This document shows positions 45,955 through 54,699 of a stretch of DNA of 64,000 nt, one piece after another. This DNA comes from DIGJ01 sp041821315. GTDB lineage: Bacteria; Bacillota; Clostridia; Lachnospirales; Lachnospiraceae. The number at the start of each line of letters is the position of its first letter. Within the stretch, counting starts at the first letter, position 1. Made by a program: the position numbers and the translations under genes. The stretch spans positions 9,176 to 73,175 of the forward strand of contig JBGUEO010000025.1 of NCBI GenBank assembly GCA_041821315.1, in the 5' to 3' direction. The notes beneath the pieces were generated by a model. It saw nothing but the letters and a program-made list of their open reading frames with translations, was not told where the DNA came from and did no database searches.

Positions 45955-47013
45955 ATGAATAAGAATTTAATGAAATATTGTGGAAGCATTCAGCAGTTGG
46001 TTTATGCAAGACCACTTATTTATAAAGAGGGACGTGCCCAACATCTGAACGCAATCGAAGCAAAATGCGGAGATATTTCTTTTCATTTGGCAGCAGACAA
46101 AGCACTAGATATTACAGACTTTTCCTATAAAGGAATGAATATGACCTTTCTGGCAAAACCGGGACTGGAAGGGAGAAACCAGTATGACACCAATGGAGAA
46201 GAAGCACTTAGAAGTATTATGGGAGGTCTGTTCTTTACCTGTGGTCTGGAAAATATCTGTGCACCATGCACGATAGAAGGAAAAGATTATCCAATGCACG
46301 GAAGAATGCGTACAACTCCGGCAGAACATGTAAGTACAGACGTGGTAAGTGAAGGCGATATGTGTAAACTGATTATTTCGGGAGAGATGCGAGAAGCTGA
46401 GTTGTTCGGTGAAAATATGGTACTTCGTAGAAGAATAGAGAGTGTTCTCGGTGAAAATAGTATTACGATAACTGACGAGATTGAGAATCAGGCATTTCGA
46501 ACGGAACCTCTGATGCTACTGTATCACTGCAATATGGGTTATCCATTCCTTAATGAACATTGTCAGTTGTATGTTCCAACCCAAAAGGTAACAGGTAGAG
46601 AACCATTCTCTGTTGAACAGGAAGAACGTTGGAGCAGGATGGAAACGCCAATGGATAATGAAGGAGAATATGTATTTATTCACGATATGCAGTCTGATGA
46701 AAATCTGGATACGATTGTATTGGTGGCAAACCATGAGCTAAACATTGGACTTACAATTGAATTTAATCAGAAGAATCTTCCATACTTCATGGAGTGGAAA
46801 TCTATGGCCGCTGGAGATTATGTTCTGGGACTTGAACCCTCTAATTCCAGTGTATACGGCAAGTTACATCACATTGAAAATAACAGCGTACATTATCTCC
46901 AGCCATTTGAGAAAGAAACAAACATATTGAAGTTCTCTGTGATTGAAGGCAAAGAGGAGATTGGAAAAGCTATTAATAAAATAAATATGATAAAAGGACA
47001 AAAGGAGAATTAG
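45955..47013 (+). CDS. DUF4432 / aldose 1-epimerase-like protein
   Basis: 352-aa beta-sandwich protein of the galactose-mutarotase superfamily, DUF4432 type. Supporting motifs: HLNAIEAKCGDISFHLAADKALDI, GGLFFTCGLENICAP (~95-109), YPMHGRMRTTPA (~117-128, conserved His) and LYHCNMGYPFL (His). The ATG with AGAAGGTG upstream was preferred over a GTG 9 bp earlier. Probably interconverts anomers of the imported sugar; the substrate is unknown. Confidence 0.82.
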   Translation: MNKNLMKYCGSIQQLVYARPLIYKEGRAQHLNAIEAKCGDISFHLAADKALDITDFSYKGMNMTFLAKPGLEGRNQYDTNGEEALRSIMGGLFFTCGLENICAPCTIEGKDYPMHGRMRTTPAEHVSTDVVSEGDMCKLIISGEMREAELFGENMVLRRRIESVLGENSITITDEIENQAFRTEPLMLLYHCNMGYPFLNEHCQLYVPTQKVTGREPFSVEQEERWSRMETPMDNEGEYVFIHDMQSDENLDTIVLVANHELNIGLTIEFNQKNLPYFMEWKSMAAGDYVLGLEPSNSSVYGKLHHIENNSVHYLQPFEKETNILKFSVIEGKEEIGKAINKINMIKGQKEN

Positions 47014-47016
47014 TCA

Positions 47017-47703
47017 ATGAAAAGATCTGAAATCAATGCAGTAATCAAAAAGTTTGAGGCATTGCTGAACGAGTACAAGTTTGCTCTTCCACCATACCTG
47101 GACTTTACCCCAAAAGATTGGGAAATGAAAGGTCAAGAATATGATGAAATCCGTGACAATGCCCTTGGTTGGGATGTGACTGATTATGGAGAGGGACATT
47201 TCGATACACTTGGACTAGCCCTTATAACAATCAGAAATGGTAATGTACATAATCCAAAGTATAAAAAGATTTATGCGGAAAAGATAATGATGTGTGATTC
47301 AGGTCAAGTGTCACCAATGCATTATCACAAGAACAAAATGGAAGACATCATCAACCGTGGAGGAAATGATATTATTTTCACTTTCTATAATACAAATCCA
47401 GAGACAGGCAAATATCTTGATACAGAAGTTCTGATTTGCCAGGATGGTAGACAATATATTTTGCCAGCAGGTAGCAATGTTATTCTTCACAGAGGTGAGA
47501 GTATGACTCTATATCCATATCTCGCACATGAGTTCATTATTCCAGACGGTGGTCCAGTTCTAATTGGTGAAGTATCTATGACAAACGATGACAATACAGA
47601 TAATTTTTTTAAAGAGCCACTGGGAAGATATCCTACAGTAGAAGAAGATGAACCAGCCTACAGACTGCTTTGCAATGAGTATCCCAATCCAGCAGTGGTA
47701 TAA
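47017..47703 (+). CDS. D-lyxose (D-mannose) ketol-isomerase
   Basis: 228-aa cupin isomerase of the D-lyxose isomerase family, which interconverts D-lyxose/D-xylulose and often D-mannose/D-fructose. The metal-binding set is visible: SPMHYHKNKMEDIINRGGN (~105-123, two His and Glu) and the late AHEFIIPDGG (~170-179, His). The N-terminal KRSEINAVIKKFEALLNEYKF pattern is typical. It starts 3 bp after the DUF4432 gene. It points to an aldose that is first isomerised to a ketose. Confidence 0.87.
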   Translation: MKRSEINAVIKKFEALLNEYKFALPPYLDFTPKDWEMKGQEYDEIRDNALGWDVTDYGEGHFDTLGLALITIRNGNVHNPKYKKIYAEKIMMCDSGQVSPMHYHKNKMEDIINRGGNDIIFTFYNTNPETGKYLDTEVLICQDGRQYILPAGSNVILHRGESMTLYPYLAHEFIIPDGGPVLIGEVSMTNDDNTDNFFKEPLGRYPTVEEDEPAYRLLCNEYPNPAVV

Positions 47704-47766
47704 AATTTCAACTTAAAAGCAACGTGTTTAATCACGTTAGCATATAAAAAAATGGGAGGAAACAAA

Positions 47767-48822
47767 ATGAAGAAAAAAGTATTATCAGTATTAATGGCAA
47801 CTGTAATGGTTGCATCTTTGACAGCATGTGGAAGTAAAGCTACTACAACACAGGAGACTACAGAGGCAGCTCCAGCAACAACAGATGCAACAGCAAAAGA
47901 AACTCCAGCAGCAGAAGCAACGGGTGAGATAAAAACGCTTTCTGATTTAAAACTTGCTTTTATCGTTGGTACAGAAAACGATGCATTCTACCAAAGTGTA
48001 GAAGCTGGTATCACAGCAGAGTGTGAAAAACGTGGAATTCCTGCTCCAACATTGGCAGATCAGCAGCTTGATGGATCGATTGCTACAGACCTTATTAACA
48101 ACTATGTGGCAGCAGGTTATGATGCAATTGCTCTTTCTGCTAATGATCCAGCAGGTACGGTTCCAGCATTACAGGCAGCTAACGCTGAAGGCGTAAAAAT
48201 CTTCACATTTGACTGTACACTTGATGATGATTATATTGATCAGTACATTTCATTTGTAGGATCTAACAACAAAGCTGGTGGTGTTGTAGCTGGTCAATAT
48301 GTTGCAGAACATGCTCCGGATGGATCTAAGGTTGGATGTATTACATACGCATCGGCTCAGTCTACACAAGATCGTCAGGCTGGTTTTGAAGAAACAATCC
48401 AATCTGCTATCGATGGCGGAAAAGATCTTACTTTGATCGGATCTATGGATGCTGATAATGATCAGTCTAAAGCAGCTGATATTATGCAGAACTGGATAAC
48501 ACAGTATGGTGATGAGCTTTCTTATATATTCGTTGTAGGTGATCCAACTGGTTACGGTGCACTATCTTCCATCCAATCAGCAGGTTCTAGTACAAAGATT
48601 GTTGGTTTTGATGCAGGTCAGACTGCATGTGAATATATCGCAGATCCAGAAATTAGTAAAATATGGGAAGCCGAAGTTGCTCAGGATCCAGAAGGAATTG
48701 GCGCTGGTATCGTTGATAAGATGGCTGAATATTTCCAGACAGGTGCTGTAACTGGTGATCAGAAAGACCTTATCGAGTGTAAACTTGTAACGGCTGAGAA
48801 TGTTGCAGATTACCTCAAATAA
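47767..48822 (+). CDS. Sugar ABC transporter substrate-binding lipoprotein (RbsB type)
   Basis: 351-aa type I periplasmic-binding protein. The lipobox is LTAC with Cys ~20 after a clear signal peptide, followed by a ~35-residue Thr/Ala-rich linker. The Peripla_BP_4-type domain starts near residue 59 (LKLAFIVGTENDAFYQSVEAG). The ATG at 47767 has GGGAGG 8 bp upstream; an in-frame ATG 15 bp earlier overlaps that site. The ligand is probably the furanose or pyranose hexose used by this operon. Confidence 0.92.
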   Translation: MKKKVLSVLMATVMVASLTACGSKATTTQETTEAAPATTDATAKETPAAEATGEIKTLSDLKLAFIVGTENDAFYQSVEAGITAECEKRGIPAPTLADQQLDGSIATDLINNYVAAGYDAIALSANDPAGTVPALQAANAEGVKIFTFDCTLDDDYIDQYISFVGSNNKAGGVVAGQYVAEHAPDGSKVGCITYASAQSTQDRQAGFEETIQSAIDGGKDLTLIGSMDADNDQSKAADIMQNWITQYGDELSYIFVVGDPTGYGALSSIQSAGSSTKIVGFDAGQTACEYIADPEISKIWEAEVAQDPEGIGAGIVDKMAEYFQTGAVTGDQKDLIECKLVTAENVADYLK

Positions 48823-48861
48823 TTACTACAAGCATAGAGGATAAATATATTGTATCGGTCT

Positions 48862-48896
48862 AAGGTGCCCAGATCAGATGGCCTGGGCACCTTTTT
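48862..48896 (+). terminator. Intra-operon terminator-like hairpin after the binding-protein gene
   Basis: AAGGTGCCCAG (48862-48872) and CTGGGCACCTT (48883-48893) form a perfect 11-bp GC-rich stem, followed by five T. It separates the binding-protein gene from the ATPase gene of the same transporter. Partial termination would keep binding protein in excess. Confidence 0.8.
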
Positions 48897-48921
48897 AAAA
48901 AGATGAAATGGAGGAGCAAGT

Positions 48922-50412
48922 ATGGAACCGTTCTTACAAGTAAAGAATATCTCAAAAGAATTTCCGGGTGTAAAAGCACTGGAGGATATCAGTATTGACT
49001 TTTATCCTGGTGAATGCCATGCACTAGTTGGTGAAAACGGTGCCGGAAAATCCACTTTGATCAAGATAATTGCTTCGATTTACAAACCTACAAGCGGTGA
49101 AGTGCTTTTGGACGGAAAAGTATGTAATTTCAAAAACCCCAAAGATGCGCTGGATTCAGGTATTGCGGTTATTGAGCAAGAAACAGCTATCGCACCACAT
49201 CTTACTGTAGCCGAGAACATATACCTTGGTTGTGAACCTAGAAAAGCAAAAGGGATACTCGACCGTAAGAAAATGGAGTCTGATGCCCAGGAAGTACTGA
49301 GCGAAATGGGACTTGAAATCGACGCTCATACACTATGCGCTACGCTGTCAGCAGCTCAACTGCAGTTGGTAGAAATCGCAAAGGTTATTTCTAAACATGC
49401 AAAAGTAGTAGTTCTTGATGAACCAACATCATCACTCTCTGAGAAAGAGATTGATTCTCTTTTTAAACAGGTACGTAAGATGAAAGCTGCAAATACAACT
49501 ATGATTTATGTAACCCACCGTATGGCGGAGCTACCAATTATATGTGAGAAATGTTCCATTTTTCGAGATGGTTCTAAAGTTGCAGAATATAAAGTAAACG
49601 AGGTAAGTGAACAGGCAATTGTAAACAGTATGGTTGGCCGTGAACTTGGAGCTTATGTTAAACCTAAACATACTGCGAAGGAAGAAGTTCTTCGCGTTGA
49701 GAAACTTTGTCAGCAAGGCGTATTTGAAAATGTCGGTTTCCATGCTAATGCTGGTGAGATTGTAGCATTCTCCGGATTAGTAGGAGCTGGACGTACAGAA
49801 GTCATGGAAGCAATCTTTGGTGCAACAAAAATTACATCCGGTAAAGTATTTTTGTATGGCGAGGAAGTACATATTAAGAATCCCAAAGATGCTATTCGTA
49901 GAAAAGTCGGATTTGCTACAGAAGACCGTCGTCGTACGGGCCTTCTTCTTACGAAGAGCATTGAGGAAAATATCGCTCTTCCAAACCTTCCTTTTCACGC
50001 AAAGAATGGTTTTGTAAATATACCATGGGAAAAGGAAACTAGTGATGAGTACATGGAAAAAATGAAGATTAAAGCACCGAGTATTAAGGCGCTTTGTAGA
50101 AATCTTTCTGGTGGTAATCAGCAGAAGGTTATCCTTTCTAAATGGTTGGCAGCTGGTGTAAGATTGTTGATTCTTGATGAACCAACAAAAGGTATTGACG
50201 TGAATGCAAGAGCTGAATTTTATGCTTTGATGAATCGATTCGTTGAAGACGGTGGATGTATTGTTATGGTGTCTTCGGATATGCCAGAGATTATTAAGGT
50301 AGCGGATAGAGCTTATGTTATGTCAGAAGGTCGCCAGACTGGTGAATTAAGTCGTCAAGAGATTACTGAGTTGAATTTGATTTCTCTTGCAAGCCCTGTT
50401 TCAGAAGAATGA
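48922..50412 (+). CDS. Sugar ABC transporter ATP-binding protein (RbsA type)
   Basis: 496-aa fused double ATPase of the ribose/galactose uptake family. The first half has GENGAGKSTLIK (~37-48), signature LSAAQLQLVEIAK (~142) and Walker B VVVLDEPTSSL. The second half has the typical degenerate Walker A GLVGAGRTEVMEA (~285-297), signature LSGGNQQKVILSKW (~394) and LLILDEPTKGID. Family length is normal. The MITE copy B begins 2 bp after its stop, between this gene and its permease. Confidence 0.95.
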   Translation: MEPFLQVKNISKEFPGVKALEDISIDFYPGECHALVGENGAGKSTLIKIIASIYKPTSGEVLLDGKVCNFKNPKDALDSGIAVIEQETAIAPHLTVAENIYLGCEPRKAKGILDRKKMESDAQEVLSEMGLEIDAHTLCATLSAAQLQLVEIAKVISKHAKVVVLDEPTSSLSEKEIDSLFKQVRKMKAANTTMIYVTHRMAELPIICEKCSIFRDGSKVAEYKVNEVSEQAIVNSMVGRELGAYVKPKHTAKEEVLRVEKLCQQGVFENVGFHANAGEIVAFSGLVGAGRTEVMEAIFGATKITSGKVFLYGEEVHIKNPKDAIRRKVGFATEDRRRTGLLLTKSIEENIALPNLPFHAKNGFVNIPWEKETSDEYMEKMKIKAPSIKALCRNLSGGNQQKVILSKWLAAGVRLLILDEPTKGIDVNARAEFYALMNRFVEDGGCIVMVSSDMPEIIKVADRAYVMSEGRQTGELSRQEITELNLISLASPVSEE

Positions 50413-50414
50413 TA

Positions 50415-50546
50415 GTAACTATTCAGAATCCACTAATGCGAGGTGCTTTGCAGAGCAAAATCCCGAGTTTTATAGCGCTAAAATGCAATTTTCTTGCATT
50501 TTATGTGCATCGCGTAGCGGTAACTAGGAAGGTACTGAATAGTTAC
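50415..50546 (-). mobile_element. MITE-like element, copy B (132 bp), inside the ABC operon
   Basis: Same element as at 17415 and 56659, in the opposite orientation: GTAACTATTCAG at one end and CTGAATAGTTAC at the other, a perfect 12-bp inverted repeat. The flanking octamers GAATGATA and GAAGAATA match at 6 of 8, so the target duplication has drifted or differs. It fills most of the 202-bp gap between the ATPase and permease genes and could fold into a long hairpin in the operon mRNA. Confidence 0.85.
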
Positions 50547-50614
50547 GAAGAATACCTAACTTAATATCAGAGTAAACCATTACAAATATGGATGTATGAA
50601 GAGAGGAATAAAAA

Positions 50615-51601
50615 ATGAAAAAAAGTAATATTAAACAGTTGATCACTGATAATATTGTTATTGTGGTACTAATCCTTCTTGTGATCGGGTTTTCAATTGG
50701 TAACGCAACATTCTTGAAACCTGCGAATATTATAAACCTGTTTGGACAGATGTGTCTGAATGCAATCTTGGCAACAGGTCTTACATATGTAATTATTCTT
50801 GGCGGTATCGATATCAGCGTTGGTTCCTCTATGGCTATCACGGGTATCCTTGCAGCACAGGTGGTTCTAGCACTTGACGTACAGTCGACACCTGCAATTA
50901 TTGTAATTCAGGTTGTTGTGGGTATTGTTGGCGGTGCAATCATTGGCTTATTTATTGGCTGGTTGGTCGCATACAGACGTCTGGTACCTATGATTTGTAC
51001 TCTTGCCCTGATGCAGGCTTTTCGTGGATTAGCTTACATCATCTCAGGTGGTGGTCCTGTATATGGACTCCCAAAAGGATTTGCGTTACTTGGTTCGGGT
51101 CGTCTGATTAAGACAGAAAACTTTAAAATGGGAATTATCCCATGTATCGTTATTTTTACAATAATTGTTGTTATAATCTTTCACATTATTTTGACCAAGA
51201 CAGTATTTGGTCGCCACGTATTTGCGGTTGGTTCTAACACAAATGTAGCTCATTTGTGTGGTATTGATACAAAAATGGTTACTTTGAAAAGTCATACAAT
51301 TTGTGGTATTACAGCTGGTCTTGCTGGTGTAGTTGCTGCTTCAAAGGTTAATAACGGGCATCCTGCAACTGGTGATGGTTATGAAATGTTCGCCATCGCA
51401 GCAACAGTTCTTGGCGGAACTTCTCTGGCGGGCGGTTCAGGCTCTGTAGCAAGAGCAATGTTTGGTTGTGCAATCATCGCAGTTATCAACAATGGTATGA
51501 CGTTGATGGAAATCTCCGCCTATTGGCAAAAAGTCGTAATTGGCTCAATCATCATTTTGGCTGTAATGCTTGATATGGCTCAAAAAGGAAAGTCTGAATA
51601 G
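50615..51601 (+). CDS. Sugar ABC transporter permease (RbsC type)
   Basis: 328-aa integral-membrane permease with about ten hydrophobic segments. The family signature GLTYVIILGGIDISVGSSMAITG is at ~55-77, and the late ATVLGGTSLAGGSGSV loop (~265-280) contacts the ATPase. AGAGAGGAA precedes the ATG. It completes the RbsABC-type importer with the genes at 47767 and 48922. Confidence 0.94.
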   Translation: MKKSNIKQLITDNIVIVVLILLVIGFSIGNATFLKPANIINLFGQMCLNAILATGLTYVIILGGIDISVGSSMAITGILAAQVVLALDVQSTPAIIVIQVVVGIVGGAIIGLFIGWLVAYRRLVPMICTLALMQAFRGLAYIISGGGPVYGLPKGFALLGSGRLIKTENFKMGIIPCIVIFTIIVVIIFHIILTKTVFGRHVFAVGSNTNVAHLCGIDTKMVTLKSHTICGITAGLAGVVAASKVNNGHPATGDGYEMFAIAATVLGGTSLAGGSGSVARAMFGCAIIAVINNGMTLMEISAYWQKVVIGSIIILAVMLDMAQKGKSE

Positions 51602-51625
51602 AAAATAAATAGGGTGATGAACGAC

Positions 51626-52594
51626 ATGAAATATTTTTTAATTATTGATATAGGTGGAACAAAGACCACCGCAGTTGTTTTTAATAATCAGGGTGAGCCA
51701 ATAACAGACTTTAAGGTCAAAAAATCAAGAACTTACGAAGGTCAAGATATAGTCTTCCAGAATACCATTGAGCTTGCATATGAAGTTTTGAAAGCAGCAG
51801 GAAAGACAAAGGAAGATATTTCGGGTATTGGTGTTGCTGCACCGGGTCCACTTGATTATAGAACAGGTTTGATCATTGATGTTCCTATGATGGGATGGAA
51901 AAACTTTCCGCTTGGCGATCGCCTTAGAGAAGAGTTCGGCGTTCCTGTCTATGTAGAAAATGATGGAAATCTTGGTGCTCTTGCTGAAGCTAATGTTGGT
52001 GTTGCCAAGGGAGAGAATGTTGTTTTATATCAGACCATCAGTACCGGTTGTGGTGGCGGTATTGCAATTGATGGAAAAATATTCCACGGTCGAAACGGAT
52101 TCGCTGGAGAATTTGGTCATGTTTCTATAAACTTTGCAGGTCCAAAGTGTGGTTGTGGTGGAAGTGGCTGCTTTGAGGTTTATGCATCTGGGTCGGCTAT
52201 CAATAGTCGAATGAAAAGAGATATCAAGAGTGGTATCAAATCAATGGCATTTGAGTCTATTGGTTATAATTTACAAAAAGTAAATGGAAAGATTTTAGGT
52301 GATGCAGCAGAGAAAGGTGATTCATATGCGATTTCCATGCTACAGCAGGAAGGTTACTACATTGGAGTCGGTTTAGCCAATTTGATCAATTTGTTTGATC
52401 CAGATGTTATTGTTCTGGCAGGCGGAATGGTTAAGACGGATCAATACTTCTGGTATACCATGATGAACGAGATTCAAAGACATGCCTGTTTCCAGTTCGA
52501 TGAAGATAGAATACGAATTTCACAGTTGAATGATGAGGTAGTAGCTTATGGCGCGTACGTTATGGTGAAGGCGGCATTGGACGAAGGACGGTAG
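51626..52594 (+). CDS. ROK-family sugar kinase
   Basis: 322-aa glucokinase/allokinase-type ROK kinase. ATP motif DIGGTKTTAVVFN is at ~7-19, the catalytic region GVPVYVENDGNLGALAEA at ~108-125, and zinc motif CGCGGSGCFEVYASG at ~175-189. AGGGTGATG serves as ribosome site for ATG 51626; earlier GTG/ATG codons overlap it. It follows the permease gene by 24 bp. It likely phosphorylates the imported aldose or ketose at C6. It has no DNA-binding domain, unlike the ROK repressor at 41310. Confidence 0.88.
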   Translation: MKYFLIIDIGGTKTTAVVFNNQGEPITDFKVKKSRTYEGQDIVFQNTIELAYEVLKAAGKTKEDISGIGVAAPGPLDYRTGLIIDVPMMGWKNFPLGDRLREEFGVPVYVENDGNLGALAEANVGVAKGENVVLYQTISTGCGGGIAIDGKIFHGRNGFAGEFGHVSINFAGPKCGCGGSGCFEVYASGSAINSRMKRDIKSGIKSMAFESIGYNLQKVNGKILGDAAEKGDSYAISMLQQEGYYIGVGLANLINLFDPDVIVLAGGMVKTDQYFWYTMMNEIQRHACFQFDEDRIRISQLNDEVVAYGAYVMVKAALDEGR

Positions 52595-52646
52595 AATACG
52601 ACCGGAACAATGATGATATAAATTGTAAATAAAAAGGAGAAATGAC

Positions 52647-53576
52647 ATGCAATTACTAACAATGAAACAAATTATGGCTGATTCTGTCAAACGTGCAACA
52701 ACTGATGTAAGGCCAGAAGAAAGATATGCAGTAGGGGCTTTTAACTTTAGTACTCTTGAGGAGATGGTTGGTATCGTAGAGGGTGCAAAAGAAAAGAATT
52801 CACCAGTTATTCTGATGGCTTCACTAGGTGCTGTTAAATATTATAACAATTCTCTTGCATTGATTGCTGATACAGCAAGGGGACTGGCAATGGCTTATCC
52901 AGAAGTTCCAATCTGCCTCCATCTTGATCATGCAACTGATCTTGAGCAGATTAAACACGCAGTTGTTGTTGGATTTACTAATGTTATGATTGATGCTTCC
53001 AAGGAATCCTTCGAAGTAAACATTGCAAAATCTAAAGAAATCGCTGATTTTGCACATAATCACAGCATATATGGTATCGATGGATGCTCAGTAGAAGCTG
53101 AACTTGGTATGTTGGCAGGACATGAAGATGAAGTTCATGTAGAGGAAGCTGGGAAGGCTTTCACTGATCCCTCTTTTGTACATGAATTTGTTGAAAAGAC
53201 AGGAATCGATGCACTTGCAGTTTCTATTGGTACTTCACATGGATACTACAAAGCGGATCCAAAGATCAGATTTGACCTTCTGGAAGAAATTCGTAAACAA
53301 ACTGATATTGCAATTGTTCTTCACGGTGGCACAGGCGTTCCCAAAGAAGATTTCAAGAAATGTGTTGCAATGGGTATGAGCAAGATTAATGTAGGCACCG
53401 GATTAAAGAAAGTATTCTCAGAAGGAGTGAAAGACACAATCAAGCCAGAAGAAAATGATCCTCGTAAAGTCGTTGGACCTGGACGTCAGGCACTCTCTGC
53501 AGAAATTGCTAAGAATTGTGACCTGTTTAATTGCACCGGAAAAACACCATATGTTTTGAAAAGTATTTATGAGTAA
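52647..53576 (+). CDS. Class II ketose-bisphosphate aldolase (second copy)
   Basis: 309-aa zinc aldolase. Motifs: YAVGAFNFSTLEEM (~27-40), CLHLDHATD (~89-97), EAELGMLAGHEDE (~151-163), SIGTSHGYYK (~193) and VLHGGTGVPKEDF (~228). Clearly divergent from the copy at 42784, with a longer N-terminus, so it is not a recent duplicate; the two may differ in substrate (fructose versus tagatose or sedoheptulose bisphosphate). The frame after its stop runs into a glyoxalase relic. Confidence 0.86.
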   Translation: MQLLTMKQIMADSVKRATTDVRPEERYAVGAFNFSTLEEMVGIVEGAKEKNSPVILMASLGAVKYYNNSLALIADTARGLAMAYPEVPICLHLDHATDLEQIKHAVVVGFTNVMIDASKESFEVNIAKSKEIADFAHNHSIYGIDGCSVEAELGMLAGHEDEVHVEEAGKAFTDPSFVHEFVEKTGIDALAVSIGTSHGYYKADPKIRFDLLEEIRKQTDIAIVLHGGTGVPKEDFKKCVAMGMSKINVGTGLKKVFSEGVKDTIKPEENDPRKVVGPGRQALSAEIAKNCDLFNCTGKTPYVLKSIYE

Positions 53577-53732
53577 TTAAAAACCGAGGCAGAGGGACCT
53601 GCTTTTTTGCCATATTGGGAACATGGTGTAGCGTATGTTACTATACTTGGACCAAACCATGAAATAGTAGAATTTATTCAGAAATTCAAATCGGAAAAAG
53701 AAAAAGAGAAGGTGGTGAAAGAAATTGGCTGA
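53577..53732 (+). pseudogene. C-terminal remnant of a VOC/glyoxalase-family gene
   Basis: The frame directly after the aldolase TAA reads GPAFLPYWEHGVAYVTILGP, then NHEIVEFIQKF, the C-terminal motif of vicinal-oxygen-chelate (glyoxalase/bleomycin-resistance) proteins. No start codon and no N-terminal half exist. The kinase gene at 53725 uses this relic's tail as its ribosome site. It marks a deletion or recombination scar inside the operon. Confidence 0.65.
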
Positions 53733-54690
53733 GATTTGGACAATGGGAGAAGCTCTGGTTGAGATAATGAGAACAGAGGTTAACAAACCTTTAAATGAAA
53801 CTGCATTATTCAGAGGACCATTTCCATCCGGATCTTCTTCCATTATGATTTCTACTGTAGCGAGAATGGGACATAGCTGCGGTATTATTTCGGGTGTTGG
53901 AAATGATGGGTTTGGAGAGTGTATTCTAAACCGCCTGACTAAAGATGGTGTAGATACTTCTAAAGTGTTAATGGATCCAGATGGTTCCACGGCTTGTGCA
54001 TTCGTATCCTATAATAATAAGGGCGACCGTAGGTTTTTATTCCATTGGGATGACACTCCTGCAACGAAAGCTAAGATGCCTGATGTTACAGAAGCATCAT
54101 TAAAGGATGCAAAATTTTTACATATTATGGGATGTGCACTGACCGCTCGTCTGAGTTATGGATGGGAGATTGTGAAAACTGCAAGGGCAATGAAAGAGCA
54201 AGGTACAAAAATCAGCTTTGATCCCAATGTACGTGTGGAGCATTTGACCAATCCAAATAAAAGTAAAGAGTCTTTAGAAATCGTCAATGCGGTGCTGGAA
54301 ATGACTAATGTGTTTGCTCCAGGTATCGATGAATTGAAGATTCTAACAGGAATTGAAGATGTAAAAGAAGCTGTAAAGAAATGTTTTGAAAATTCAAATT
54401 TGGAAATTCTGTTTCTGAAGAGAGGCTCTAATGGATCCAGAATCTATACAAGAGATGGACAAGTAATTGAACAAGGATTATACAAGGTGGAATCCGTAGA
54501 TCCAACCGGCGCAGGCGATACTGCAATTGGAGCATTCTTGTGTGCACTTCTGGAAGGAAAAGATATGAAAGAATGTGCTGAGATTGCCGCCGCAGCGGGT
54601 GCACTGAATGTAGCAGCATTTGGCCCAATGGAAGGTAATATTAGCCCAGAAAATGTTCAGGCTATGAGAAATGGAACGTTTATAGCGTAG
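53725..54690 (+). CDS. PfkB-family sugar kinase (second copy)
   Basis: 321 aa, TTG start with AAGGTGGTG 7 bp upstream. The PfkB signatures DPTGAGDTAIGAFLCALLEG (~255-274, catalytic Asp) and FDPNVRVEHL (~165) are present. An N-terminal GGVGN-like motif is replaced by FRGPFPSGSSSIMISTVARMG (~31-51), pointing to a different substrate from the first kinase. Distinct enough to be an independent acquisition. Ends just before a P-loop kinase gene. Confidence 0.85.
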   Translation: MAEIWTMGEALVEIMRTEVNKPLNETALFRGPFPSGSSSIMISTVARMGHSCGIISGVGNDGFGECILNRLTKDGVDTSKVLMDPDGSTACAFVSYNNKGDRRFLFHWDDTPATKAKMPDVTEASLKDAKFLHIMGCALTARLSYGWEIVKTARAMKEQGTKISFDPNVRVEHLTNPNKSKESLEIVNAVLEMTNVFAPGIDELKILTGIEDVKEAVKKCFENSNLEILFLKRGSNGSRIYTRDGQVIEQGLYKVESVDPTGAGDTAIGAFLCALLEGKDMKECAEIAAAAGALNVAAFGPMEGNISPENVQAMRNGTFIA

Positions 54691-54699
54691 GGGATGATT

